The notes beneath the pieces were generated by a model. The model did no database searches. It was given only the letters and a program-made list of their open reading frames with translations, and was not told where the DNA came from. A DNA stretch of 64,000 nt from Microbacterium testaceum (GTDB taxonomy: Bacteria; Actinomycetota; Actinomycetes; Actinomycetales; Microbacteriaceae): NCBI RefSeq assembly GCF_020781835.1, contig NZ_JAJGNJ010000003.1, forward strand, positions 1-64,000. The letters are read 5' to 3'. Positions 18,395-26,910 of this stretch are shown one piece after another (the stretch's first letter is position 1; every line of letters begins with the position of its first letter). The position numbers and the translations under genes were made by a program.

Positions 18395-19228
18395 ATGGCA
18401 CACAGCACACTTCACCCGCTCGACGACCCGGCGGCCGACCCGTTCGAGATCGCCGCGGCGGCGGCCGCCGACATCGCACGCCTCTCCGGCGTCGAGCGTC
18501 ACGACATCGCGGTCACCCTCGGCAGCGGCTGGGGCCGCGCCGCCGAAATCATCGGCGAGGAGACCGCGTCGTTCCCCGCGACCGAGGTCGTCGGCTTCTC
18601 CAAGCCCGCCCTCGAGGGGCACGTCGGAACGCTGCGCAGCGTCCGGACCCCCGGGGGGAAGAACGTCCTCGTCATCGGCGCTCGAACCCACTACTACGAG
18701 GGTCACGGCGTCCGTCGGGTCGTCCACAGCGTCCGCACCGCCGCGGCCACCGGCGCGACCACGATGATCCTCACCAATGGCGCGGGCGGTATCCGCGAGA
18801 CGTGGAAGCCCGGCCAGCCCGTCCTCATCAGCGATCACATCAACCTGACTGCCGACTCCCCACTCGAGGGTGCGACCTTCATCGACCTCACCGACCTGTA
18901 CTCGCAGCGCCTGCGCGACCTCGCGCGGTCGATCGATCCCACGCTCGACGAGGGCGTCTACACGCAGTTCCGCGGTCCGCACTACGAGACCCCGGCCGAG
19001 GTGCAGATGGCCAAGACCATCGGCGGCCACATCGTGGGCATGTCCACCGCGCTCGAGGCGATCGCCGCGCGACAGGCCGGCATGGAGATCCTCGGCTTCT
19101 CCCTCATCACGAACCTGGCCGCCGGCATCCAGAAGACGCCCCTCAGCCACGAAGAGGTCCTCGAGGCCGGACGCGAGGCCGAGCCGGTGATCTCCGCGCT
19201 GCTGGCCCGTGTGATCGGGGCACTGTGA
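18395..19228 (+). CDS. punA: Purine-nucleoside phosphorylase
   Basis: A type I (trimeric) PNP of 277 residues that cleaves inosine and guanosine with phosphate. Diagnostic segments are VTLGSGWG near the N-terminus, GARTHYYEGH, LTNGAGGI, the FRGPHYETPAEV base-site loop, and VGMSTALEAIAAR, where family members have VGMSTVPE. The ribose-1-phosphate product can be handled by the phosphohexomutase gene that overlaps it by GTGA. Function links it to the nucleoside operon at 31.7-40 kb. Confidence 0.93.
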   Translation: MAHSTLHPLDDPAADPFEIAAAAAADIARLSGVERHDIAVTLGSGWGRAAEIIGEETASFPATEVVGFSKPALEGHVGTLRSVRTPGGKNVLVIGARTHYYEGHGVRRVVHSVRTAAATGATTMILTNGAGGIRETWKPGQPVLISDHINLTADSPLEGATFIDLTDLYSQRLRDLARSIDPTLDEGVYTQFRGPHYETPAEVQMAKTIGGHIVGMSTALEAIAARQAGMEILGFSLITNLAAGIQKTPLSHEEVLEAGREAEPVISALLARVIGAL

Positions 19229-20889
19229 GCGCCTTCGTCGCGGCGGCCCGCGCGTGGCTCGCCCAGGACCCGGATGCCACGACCCGCGAGGAGTTGACCT
19301 CTCTGCTTTCTCGCGTGGAGGAGGGGGATGCCGAGGCGGCCGCTGACCTCGAGGACCGTTTCGCCACGCGCCTCGCCTTCGGCACCGCGGGGCTCCGCGG
19401 CACCCTCGGCGCGGGCTCGAACCGCATGAACCGCGTGCTCGTCGCGCAGGCCGCGGCGGGCTTCGCCGCGTATCTGCGGGAGAAGCAGCCCGACGCGACC
19501 CCGACCGTCGTGGTCGGATACGACGGACGCCGCAACTCCGACGTCTTCGCGCGGGACTCGGTGGAGATCTTCGCCGGGGCCGGGCTGCGCGCGATCCTCC
19601 TCCCGCGCATGCTGCCCACGCCCGTGCTCGCGTTCGCGGTGCGGCACCTTCGTGCCGACGCGGGCGTCATGGTCACCGCCAGCCACAACCCACCGGACGA
19701 CAACGGCTACAAGGTGTACCTCGGCGGTGCCGACGACGGCGCGCAGATCGTCTCGCCCGCCGACGCCGAGATCGCCGCGCACATCCAGCGCGTGGCCGAC
19801 GCGGGCGATGTCACGGTGCTGCCCCGCTCGGTCGGGTACGAGAACGCCCCCGAGTCGCTCGTCGAGGCCTACATCACCGCGACCGCCGCCGTCGCCCCGG
19901 CACCCGCCGGGGCCGAGGGGCTCCGCTGGGTCTACACCGCGATGCACGGCGTCGGGTGGGAGACGGTCGCACGCGTGCTCACCGAGGCCGGGTACCCCGA
20001 GCCCGTGGTCGTGGAGGCGCAGATCCACCCGGACGGGCGCTTCCCGACGGTGGCGTTCCCCAACCCGGAGGAGCCCGGCGCCATGGACCTGTCGTTCGAG
20101 ACGGCCCGCGCCGTCGACGCCGAACTGGTCATCGCGAACGACCCGGATGCCGACCGCCTCGCCGTCGCGATCCCGGATGCCGAGACCGACGGCGGCTGGC
20201 GCCGCCTGACCGGCAACGAGATCGGGCTGCTGCTGGGGTGGCGCGCGGCGCGCGCGGCGGCCTCGACGGGCGGAGCGCTCGCCTGCTCCCTCGTGTCGTC
20301 CCCCGGGCTGCAGGTCGTCGCCGAGCACTACGGTCTGGACTTCCATGCGACCCTCACGGGCTTCAAGTGGATCTCGCGCGCCCCCGGGATCGTCTTCGGC
20401 TTCGAGGAGGCGCTGGGCTACCTCGTGAACCCCGAGACCGTGCGCGACAAGGACGGCATCTCCGCCGCCGTCGCGTTCCTCGACCTCGCCACCGCCGCTC
20501 GCGCGGAGGGCCGTACGGTCGCCGACCTGCTGCAGGAGTTCCGCGACACGTTCGGCGCGTTCGCGAGCGACCAGATCTCGGTGCGCGTCACCGACCTCAG
20601 CGAGATCGCCGGGATCATGGCATCCCTCCGTGCCCAGCCGCCCTCCGCGGTGGGCGAGGTCGCCGTCGAGCGCATCGACGATCTGCTGCTCGGCGTCGAC
20701 GGTCTTCCCCCCGGCGACGTGCTGCGCATCTGGCTGGAGGACGGTTCGCGTCTCATCGTGCGTCCGAGCGGCACCGAGCCGAAGCTCAAGCTGTACCTCG
20801 ACGTGCGCGGCTCGTCGGCCAAGAAGGCGCGCCGACGCCTCGACGCGCTGCGCTCCGGCGCCGAGGCGCTGCTGGTGTCGCTGCGCTGA
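19225..20889 (+). CDS. Phospho-sugar mutase (phosphopentomutase/phosphomannomutase-like)
   Basis: A protein of 554 residues starting with GTG 19225 inside the punA stop; the open frame upstream to 16804 is spurious. It is an alpha-D-phosphohexomutase with all four loops: FGTAGLRG near residue 50, the phosphoserine loop VMVTASHNPPDDNGYKVY, the metal loop IANDPDADRLAV, the sugar-specificity loop GFEEALGYL, and the phosphate loop RPSGTEPKLKLYL. Coupling to PNP suggests a PGM2-like enzyme interconverting ribose or deoxyribose 1- and 5-phosphates. Sugar specificity is an inference from context. Confidence 0.9.
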   Translation: MSAFVAAARAWLAQDPDATTREELTSLLSRVEEGDAEAAADLEDRFATRLAFGTAGLRGTLGAGSNRMNRVLVAQAAAGFAAYLREKQPDATPTVVVGYDGRRNSDVFARDSVEIFAGAGLRAILLPRMLPTPVLAFAVRHLRADAGVMVTASHNPPDDNGYKVYLGGADDGAQIVSPADAEIAAHIQRVADAGDVTVLPRSVGYENAPESLVEAYITATAAVAPAPAGAEGLRWVYTAMHGVGWETVARVLTEAGYPEPVVVEAQIHPDGRFPTVAFPNPEEPGAMDLSFETARAVDAELVIANDPDADRLAVAIPDAETDGGWRRLTGNEIGLLLGWRAARAAASTGGALACSLVSSPGLQVVAEHYGLDFHATLTGFKWISRAPGIVFGFEEALGYLVNPETVRDKDGISAAVAFLDLATAARAEGRTVADLLQEFRDTFGAFASDQISVRVTDLSEIAGIMASLRAQPPSAVGEVAVERIDDLLLGVDGLPPGDVLRIWLEDGSRLIVRPSGTEPKLKLYLDVRGSSAKKARRRLDALRSGAEALLVSLR

Positions 20890-20935
20890 CGCGCGGCTGC
20901 TCCGGCGGCCCGGCGGGGTCGACGGCCCGGCGATT

Positions 20936-20994
20936 GGGGCACATTTCGTGCACTGGGGCGGTCGTTGTACGCCCCGGTGCGCGAATGCAGCCCC
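20936..20994. repeat. Family A palindrome (59 bp), copy upstream of the 21.1-kb endonuclease-like gene
   Basis: Quasi-palindrome with 24-bp arms (GGGGC...GGGGC at 20936-20959 against 20971-20994, about 18 of 24 paired) around GGTCGTTGTAC. It is in inverted orientation to the downstream copies. Weaker similarity to the downstream repeat continues to about 21040. Confidence 0.75.
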
Positions 20995-21101
20995 GGTGTC
21001 GGAGGGCGCACGGTTCGTCCCCCGGGCGGTGGGTGGGGATGCCATCCACAAAGCGGCGGAAATGGCGCCCGGGCCGCGGGCGTCCCGGGCACAGTGGGGC
21101 G

Positions 21102-22055
21102 ATGAACAGCGCTGCCGTCGCCCTGATTCGGCGTTCGCAACTCGCGGACCACGGGTGGCACTCCCGCCGTATCCGGCTCGAGGTGGAGAAGGGATACCTT
21201 CGCGCCATCCGCCCGGGTGTCTACGCCCGCGGTGCGGACGTCGATGGACTCCGGCCCGAGCAGAAGATCGTCGTGCGCGCGAGGGCACTCGCGCTCGTCA
21301 GCGCACACCGTCCGACCTTCTGCGGCGTCACGGCCGCGGCAATCCAGGGCCTTCCGTGCCTGCGCGATGACGGTCTGCTGCACGTGCTCGCCCCGGACTC
21401 CCGGCCGGGCGGTGCACGGGGCGTCGTCCGTCATCGGGACCTCGCACGCGACCCGCACCACGTGGAGCTCGACGGCCTCCGATGCACTCCCCTCGCCCGA
21501 ACGGTCGCCGACGTCGCCCGCATGGAGTCGCGCGATGCGGCGGTGACCGTCATGGATGCCGCCCTCCGCGAGCGCGCCTTCACCCCGCCGGGCGGCTATG
21601 ACGTCGAGGAGGCGGAGCGGTTCCGCGAGGAAGCGATGAGCTGGACGCGATTCGCCACCCGCGGACGCCGTGCGGCGGAACGAGCGCTGACACTCGGGGA
21701 CGGGCGGGCGCAGCTCCCCGGCGAGAGCGTGAGCCGATTGCGGCTGCGGGAACTGGGATTCGCCCCTCCCTCCCTCCAGGTTCCGGTCGCCGGTCCGCGA
21801 GGCAACACGTACTGGATCGACTTCGGGCTCGACGATGTCGGAGCGTGGGGCGAGTTCGACGGGATGCTGAAGTACCGGGGTCTCGCGACCGACGCGGGGA
21901 GAAGTCCGCAGAGCGTCGTCGAGGACGAGAAGCGCCGGGAGGATTGGATCCGCGGCACCACGCAGCGGCGATTCGCGCGGTGGGGCTGGGAGCATCTCAC
22001 TGACGCGGCGACGCTGGGCCGTCGCCTCTCCGCCTTCGGCATCACTCCCGTCTGA
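21102..22055 (+). CDS. AbiEi-like/DUF559 endonuclease-like protein (1 of 3)
   Basis: A protein of 317 residues. The N-terminal winged-helix-like part (LIRRSQLADHGW....IRLEVEKGYLRAIRPGVYA) matches the AbiEi-type antitoxin domain seen in many actinobacterial orphan proteins. The C-terminal part (residues about 195-315) looks like the VSR/DUF559 nuclease fold: Glu in LPGESVSRLRLRELGF, then YWIDFGLDDVGAWGEFDG with an Asp and an E-x-D pair, and ARWGWEHL. CACAGT lies 6 nt before ATG 21102. The gene is flanked by inverted family A repeats. No partner toxin gene is adjacent. Nuclease activity is an inference from the motif pattern. Confidence 0.8.
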   Translation: MNSAAVALIRRSQLADHGWHSRRIRLEVEKGYLRAIRPGVYARGADVDGLRPEQKIVVRARALALVSAHRPTFCGVTAAAIQGLPCLRDDGLLHVLAPDSRPGGARGVVRHRDLARDPHHVELDGLRCTPLARTVADVARMESRDAAVTVMDAALRERAFTPPGGYDVEEAERFREEAMSWTRFATRGRRAAERALTLGDGRAQLPGESVSRLRLRELGFAPPSLQVPVAGPRGNTYWIDFGLDDVGAWGEFDGMLKYRGLATDAGRSPQSVVEDEKRREDWIRGTTQRRFARWGWEHLTDAATLGRRLSAFGITPV

Positions 22056-22105
22056 GTTGCCGCCGCATGCCTGCCGCCGGGGCACCACGCATCCACCCCC
22101 ACACG

Positions 22106-22164
22106 GGGGCGCCATGCATGCACCGGAGCGCACAACGACCGCCCCACTGCACAACCCGCGCCCC
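22106..22164. repeat. Family A palindrome, downstream copy 1
   Basis: 59-bp quasi-palindrome around GCACAACGACC (22130-22140), the reverse complement of the upstream core except for one base. It is embedded in a tandem unit of about 114 bp that starts near 22069, 14 bp past the gene's stop. Confidence 0.8.
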
Positions 22165-22219
22165 AAACCCCACCCGCCGCGCGCCTGCCGCCGGGGCACC
22201 ACCCGTCCACCCCCGCACG

Positions 22220-22278
22220 GGGGCGCCATGCGTGCACCGGAGCGCACAACGACCGCCCCACTGCACAACCCGCGCCCC
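22220..22278. repeat. Family A palindrome, downstream copy 2
   Basis: Second copy of the same 59-bp core, exactly 114 bp after copy 1, with a few substitutions in the left arm. Confidence 0.85.
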
Positions 22279-22300
22279 AAAACCCACCGTCGCGCGCCGG

Positions 22301-22410
22301 CCGCCCCGCTGCACGACCCGCGCCCCAAAACCCGAAGCCCGCCGCCCCACTGCACAACCCGCGCCCCAAACCCGAAGCCCGCCGCCCCACTGCATGACCC
22401 GCGCCCCAAC
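22301..22410. repeat. Tandem half-copies of family A
   Basis: Three right-arm-only units beginning CCGCCCC(A/G)CTGCA at 22301, 22342 and 22382, a 40-41 bp period, each ending in CCCGCGCCCC. Confidence 0.8.
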
Positions 22411-22437
22411 CCCGCGGGGATGCCACGCAGCCGAGCG

Positions 22438-24366
22438 TCAGCCGTCGATCACCGCCACCAGCTCATCCAGGAACGCCGGGAAGTCGGTCCCCCGGCGCAC
22501 GATGCGCTGCACGCTGTCGCGTTCGCTGAACACCTCGACGAACTGCTCGAACACGGTCTGGAAGGCTTCGCGGTCGGTCTCCGAGAACGCCACGAGCGCC
22601 ACGACCTGCACCCGCCCCTCGCCCCACGCGATGGACGGGTCGGCGATGCCGATGGCGATGCGGGTCTGCGTCGCGGTCATCCCCATCGCGTGCGGCACCG
22701 CGAGCGCATCGGTGAACGCCGTGGACGAGATCGCTTCGCGCTCGACCGCCCGGGCGACGTAGTCGTCGTCGATGACGCCCTCGGCCACCAGCAGCCCACC
22801 GAGCCGACGGATGACGCCCGCCTCGCCGTCGGCGGCATCCAGGCCCCGGATGAAAGCGTCGGGCGAGAAGTACCGCTCGAGCTCCGCGCGCAGCCGCGCC
22901 AGACGCCGGGCCCGTCGCACCCGCGACGCCGCGGCCTGCACGCGTTCGACGTCGGCGTCGGTGAGGAACGGCTGGATCCGAACGAACCGGTCGCCGGGAC
23001 GCGGCGGGTCGATCGTGGTCAGGACGAGGTCGGTGTCGATGGAATCCCACGTGGGGTCGATGCGGGTCTCGACCCCGACGACCTCGATCGCCTGCCCGAG
23101 CGAGCGGTCGACGCTCGAGCGCAGCAGCTCGTGCAGCTCGTAGTAGCCGGGGCACACGATCGTCGCGGTCAGCAGCTGATCGGAACGACGGCTGCGCTCG
23201 AGCCGCCCGCCGACGTGCATGGCGATGTACGCGATCTCGTCGTCGAGGATCGGGATGCCGAGAGCGTCCTGCAGCCCCTTGGCGATGTACACCGCCACCT
23301 CGAAGATCATCGGGTACGTCGACTTCAGGGAGCGGGTGAGCGGGTTGCGCGACCAGGCCTGCTCGCGCGAGCGGTGCAGCAGATTCTGCACGTGCAGGGC
23401 GAGCCGCAGCACGAAGTCGTCGTGCGCGATGTCGACGAGGAACTGGGATGCCGCGGCCTCGACGACGGCGCGCACGGCGTCCTCCACCGCAGGGTCGAGG
23501 CGCGCACGCACGTCGTCGGCGGCGGGCGCCCCGGGGGCGACGATGCGCGTGAGGACGAGGGTGGCGAGGTGGCGGAGGTCACCCGCGCCGAGCTGCACGC
23601 CGATGTGTTTGAGGGTGAGGCGGTCGAGCAGATCGGCGACGACATCCGCGGCATCCGAAGACTCCCCCGCCGCCGCGCCCAGGCCCCGGTCGCGCGTGAC
23701 CCGGTCGGCGGCGATCGCGATGTGCATGACGACATCGCCGATCCCGATCTCGTTGACGAAGTATCCGAGGGCCCCCAGCTCCGCGACGAGTTCGGCCTTG
23801 AACGGCCCGAATGCCCGGGCGCCTACCGACCTCTCACCCAGCGTGCGTCTCAGGGCGTCGAGATCGAACATCCCGGCATCCATCTCGTCGTGCGCGAGCT
23901 TGGACAGCAGCCGGCGCTGGGCGACCTCGGTTCCGCGCAGACGGGCGGTGGATGCCGAGCGCTCCAGGGTGAGCTCGGTTCCGCCGAGGAGCCCCCGCAC
24001 GCGCGCAAGGTCGGCCTCGAGGGTGGCGGCGCTGACGTGCAGCGAATCGGCGGTCTCGAAGACGTCGATGCCGTCCGCGGAATCGAGCAGCCGCCGCACG
24101 AGCGTGTGCAGGCGATCCCGCGGAGTGCCGCTGTCGGCCGGGGAGCCGGAGCGCAGCGCGACGGCCGCGTCCGAACCGGCGCGGTACCCGAGCGGACCGG
24201 ACTCGATCGCCGCACCCCCGGGCACCCGGGCGTTCACCGCCGTGACGTACGAGCGCACGCTGCGAGGGGTCACACCCAGCGCATCCGCCAGGGACGCGGC
24301 CGTGGACCACTCCGCGTCCCGCAGCAGCAGGGCCAGCAGGCGGTCTTGGCGAGCTTTCGTCGTCAC
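22438..24366 (-). CDS. mtlR: PRD-containing transcriptional regulator with PTS EIIB and EIIA domains (MtlR type)
   Basis: A protein of 642 residues from GTG 24366, with a GGAGGAC ribosome site. Order of domains: N-terminal HTH (ARQDRLLALLLRDAEWSTAASLADALGV), a second helical DNA-binding part, two PRD domains with conserved histidines (VVMHIAIAADRV; IAYIAMHVGGRLER), an EIIB-like domain with Cys (ATIVCPGYYELHELLRSSVD), and a type-2 EIIA domain with His (ALAVPHAMGM). Phosphorylation of these sites by HPr and EII components usually sets activity. It diverges from the mannitol PTS genes, so it is almost certainly their activator. Confidence 0.9.
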   Translation of the reverse strand: MTTKARQDRLLALLLRDAEWSTAASLADALGVTPRSVRSYVTAVNARVPGGAAIESGPLGYRAGSDAAVALRSGSPADSGTPRDRLHTLVRRLLDSADGIDVFETADSLHVSAATLEADLARVRGLLGGTELTLERSASTARLRGTEVAQRRLLSKLAHDEMDAGMFDLDALRRTLGERSVGARAFGPFKAELVAELGALGYFVNEIGIGDVVMHIAIAADRVTRDRGLGAAAGESSDAADVVADLLDRLTLKHIGVQLGAGDLRHLATLVLTRIVAPGAPAADDVRARLDPAVEDAVRAVVEAAASQFLVDIAHDDFVLRLALHVQNLLHRSREQAWSRNPLTRSLKSTYPMIFEVAVYIAKGLQDALGIPILDDEIAYIAMHVGGRLERSRRSDQLLTATIVCPGYYELHELLRSSVDRSLGQAIEVVGVETRIDPTWDSIDTDLVLTTIDPPRPGDRFVRIQPFLTDADVERVQAAASRVRRARRLARLRAELERYFSPDAFIRGLDAADGEAGVIRRLGGLLVAEGVIDDDYVARAVEREAISSTAFTDALAVPHAMGMTATQTRIAIGIADPSIAWGEGRVQVVALVAFSETDREAFQTVFEQFVEVFSERDSVQRIVRRGTDFPAFLDELVAVIDG

Positions 24367-24482
24367 GATCCGTCCTCCGCGCCGCCCCCGGATGGCAACG
24401 CTCCCTCCATCCAACCACGCGGTGTCGCCCGCGGCGTCGGGGCCGCGGCATCCGCGTTCCGGGGGGTGGGAAACGAACCTGG

Positions 24483-24511
24483 TTGTCTGCTGTGAACGCG
24501 GTACCGAGAAT
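24483..24511 (+). promoter_or_regulatory. Candidate promoter of the mannitol PTS operon
   Basis: TTGTCT (24483-24488), a 17-bp spacer, then GAGAAT (24506-24511), followed by a short leader and an AAAGGAGG ribosome site before ATG 24533. The 166-bp divergent region with mtlR would also hold its operator. Confidence 0.5.
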
Positions 24512-24532
24512 CGAGTCAAAGGAGGCGGGTCG

Positions 24533-24859
24533 ATGAAGATCCTCGTGGTGTGCGGCGCGGGTGCGTCGAGCACATTCGTCGCACAGCGTGTTCAACGCGC
24601 CGCCCACGATCGCGGCCTCCCCTACTCCGCTTCGGCGGGGACCGTGCGGTCGTACCCGATCGACCTGCTCGCGACCGACATCGTCCTCGTCGGCCCGCAC
24701 CTCGGTCCCGAGTTGGAACGGATACAGCAGGATGCCGCGACACGGGGGGTGCGGGTCGCGCTGCTGCCCGAGGACGTCTTCACCGACCTGACCGGTACCC
24801 GCACGCTCGCTCTCGTGGAAGAGGCGATGGGCGCGCGGGAATCCGCGGACACCGTCTGA
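24533..24859 (+). CDS. Orphan PTS EIIB, lactose/cellobiose type
   Basis: A protein of 108 residues with the EIIB phosphocysteine loop at the start (ILVVCGAGASSTFVAQRV, Cys8). The rest follows the low-molecular-weight fold (DIVLVGPHLGPELERIQQDA). No matching EIIC or EIIA of the lactose family is present nearby, and the mannitol permease MtlA carries its own EIIB domain. It may serve a distant permease or act in regulation. It is the first gene of the plus-strand PTS operon, with ptsH 23 bp downstream. Confidence 0.83.
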   Translation: MKILVVCGAGASSTFVAQRVQRAAHDRGLPYSASAGTVRSYPIDLLATDIVLVGPHLGPELERIQQDAATRGVRVALLPEDVFTDLTGTRTLALVEEAMGARESADTV

Positions 24860-24882
24860 CCCGCCGCCGGAAAGGAACACCC

Positions 24883-25158
24883 ATGCCCCAGATCACCCGG
24901 ACGGTCCGCATCGGCTCGTCGCACGGCCTGCACGCCCGCCCCGCGAAGCTCTTCGCCCAGGCGGCGAAGGAGTCCGGCATCCCGGTGACCCTCTCCAAAG
25001 ACGCCGGAAGCCCGGTCAACGCCGCGAGCATCCTGGGCATCATCGCGTTGGGCCTGGAGCAGGGGGACTACGTCACGCTCACAGCCGACGGCGACACCGC
25101 CGAGGCGACGCTCGAGCGCCTCGCCGAGCTGCTGACCACCGACCACGACGCCGAATAA
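24883..25158 (+). CDS. ptsH: Phosphocarrier protein HPr
   Basis: A protein of 91 residues. The active-site His17 is in SSHGLHARPAKLFAQAA, and Ser49 in VNAASILGI corresponds to the regulatory serine of low-GC Gram-positives. It receives phosphate from EI and passes it to EIIA of MtlF and probably to MtlR. It lies between the orphan EIIB and ptsI with short gaps, so the general PTS proteins are expressed with the mannitol system. Confidence 0.95.
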   Translation: MPQITRTVRIGSSHGLHARPAKLFAQAAKESGIPVTLSKDAGSPVNAASILGIIALGLEQGDYVTLTADGDTAEATLERLAELLTTDHDAE

Positions 25159-25173
25159 AGGAAGCACAGGAAC

Positions 25174-26856
25174 ATGACGGAACTCCGCGGAGTCGGAATC
25201 GGACTGGGAGTCGCCCAGGGACCCATCGCGCGCATGGCCGAGCCCCTGCCCGCCCCGAAGGACACCCCCAGCGAGCGATCGGTGGAGGACGAGACGGCGC
25301 GCGTGCGCGAAGCCGTCGCCGCCGTGGCACGCGAGCTCGAGGCGCGCGGCGCCCAGGCCGGTGGCGCAGCGCGCGAAGTCCTCGAAGCGCAGGCCATGAT
25401 CGCCGAGGACCCGACCCTCGAAGCCGAGGTCGACGCGCGCCTCACCGCGGGCAAGACCGGCGAGTTCGCCGTCCACGACGCCTTCGCCTCCTTCCGCGAG
25501 CAGCTCATCGCCCTCGGCGGCTATCTCGGCGAGCGCGCAGCCGACCTCGATGACGTCGCTCAGCGCGTCATCGCCCGTCTTCGAGGCGTCGCCGCTCCCG
25601 GCGTGCCCGACCCGGGACACCCGTTCGTCCTGGTCGCGAAGGACCTCGCCCCCGCCGACACCGCCCTGCTCGACCTCGACAAGGTGCTCGCGCTCGTGAC
25701 CACCGAGGGCGGACCCACCTCGCACACCGCGATCCTTGCGCGAGAGAAGTCCATCGTCGCCGTCGTCGGCGCCAGCGGCGCGAAGGATCTGGTCGACGGG
25801 CAGATGGTGATCGTGGATGCCGCCGCCGGCGTCGTCACGGTCGACCCGAGCGACGACGATCTGGCGCGCGCACAGAACCGCGCGGACGCGCGGGCGGCCG
25901 CCGCTTCGGCCCCCATCACCGACGGCGCCCTCGCCGACGGGACGAAGGTGCCGCTGCTGGCGAACCTCGGAAAGCCCGGCGGTGCCGCCGAGGCGGTCGA
26001 GCTCGGCGCCGAGGGCGTCGGACTCTTCCGCACCGAGTTCCTGTTCCTGAGCTCCAGCTCCGCGCCCACGGTCGAGGAGCAGCGCGCCGCATACGTGGAA
26101 TTGCTGAGCGCCTTCCCCGGCAAGAAGGTCGTCGTGCGCGTGCTCGACGCCGGTGCCGACAAGCCCCTCCCCTTCCTCAACGACGCGCACGAGGAGAACC
26201 CCGCTCTGGGCCTGCGGGGTCTGCGGGCGCTCCGCGCGAGCGAGGACATCCTGCGCGAGCAGTTGACGGCCCTGGCGGAGGCGGATGCCGAGACCCGCAA
26301 GAGCGCGGCGGGCCCCGCCGACCTGTGGGTCATGGCGCCCATGGTGTCCACCGTCGAGGAGACCCGCTACTTCACGGCCCTGGCCAAGGACTACGGTCTG
26401 AAGACCACGGGCGTGATGGTGGAGGTGCCGTCTTCCGCGCTCCTGGCCGACCGGATCCTGCAGATCGCCGACTTCGCCTCGATCGGGACGAACGACCTGA
26501 CGCAGTACACCCTGGCCGCCGACCGGCTGCTCGGTTCGGTCGCGTCCTTCCAGGACCCCTGGCATCCGGCCGTCCTCCGCCTGATCCGTGAGGTCGGGGC
26601 CGCCGGTCGCGCGAACGGCAAGCCCGTCGGTATCTGCGGCGAGGCCGCAGCCGACCCGCTGCTGGCGGTCGTGCTCGTCGGACTCGGCGCCACCACGCTG
26701 TCGATGGCCCCCACCGCCCTCGCCGACGTGCGCGCCACACTGCTCACCCACACTCTCGACGATGCCCGCCGCATCGCCGAGGCCGCTCTGGCCGCCGATG
26801 ACGCGGCCTCCGCACGGGAGGCCGCCCAGGCCGCCTCCGGATCCACCGCGGCCTGA
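25174..26856 (+). CDS. ptsI: PTS enzyme I (phosphoenolpyruvate-protein phosphotransferase)
   Basis: A protein of 560 residues that autophosphorylates from PEP and phosphorylates HPr. The phospho-His is in LVTTEGGPTSHTAILAR near residue 188. The C-terminal PEP-binding TIM barrel has GLFRTEFLF, VVVRVLDAGADKPLP, IGTNDLTQYTLAADR and GKPVGICGEAAADP with the catalytic Cys. The length is close to the usual 570. The ATG at 25174 follows an AAAGGAAG ribosome site, 15 bp after ptsH. Confidence 0.96.
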   Translation: MTELRGVGIGLGVAQGPIARMAEPLPAPKDTPSERSVEDETARVREAVAAVARELEARGAQAGGAAREVLEAQAMIAEDPTLEAEVDARLTAGKTGEFAVHDAFASFREQLIALGGYLGERAADLDDVAQRVIARLRGVAAPGVPDPGHPFVLVAKDLAPADTALLDLDKVLALVTTEGGPTSHTAILAREKSIVAVVGASGAKDLVDGQMVIVDAAAGVVTVDPSDDDLARAQNRADARAAAASAPITDGALADGTKVPLLANLGKPGGAAEAVELGAEGVGLFRTEFLFLSSSSAPTVEEQRAAYVELLSAFPGKKVVVRVLDAGADKPLPFLNDAHEENPALGLRGLRALRASEDILREQLTALAEADAETRKSAAGPADLWVMAPMVSTVEETRYFTALAKDYGLKTTGVMVEVPSSALLADRILQIADFASIGTNDLTQYTLAADRLLGSVASFQDPWHPAVLRLIREVGAAGRANGKPVGICGEAAADPLLAVVLVGLGATTLSMAPTALADVRATLLTHTLDDARRIAEAALAADDAASAREAAQAASGSTAA

Positions 26857-26910
26857 GCCGCGCCCCCACCCGCGACCCCGGTCGCACACCCACAACAAGG
26901 AGACACAGCA

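Noticed and set aside
16804-19224. Long extension of the phospho-sugar mutase frame
   Set aside because: It is antisense to lpdA and overlaps punA in another frame; only the part from GTG 19225 matches the family.
21102-22055. Complete AbiE toxin-antitoxin system
   Set aside because: No AbiEii-type nucleotidyltransferase gene is adjacent to any of the three genes, and the C-terminal domain looks like a DUF559/VSR fold.
22056-22437. Protein-coding genes in the downstream family A repeats
   Set aside because: The open frames are Pro/Arg/His-rich translations of tandem repeats in both strands.
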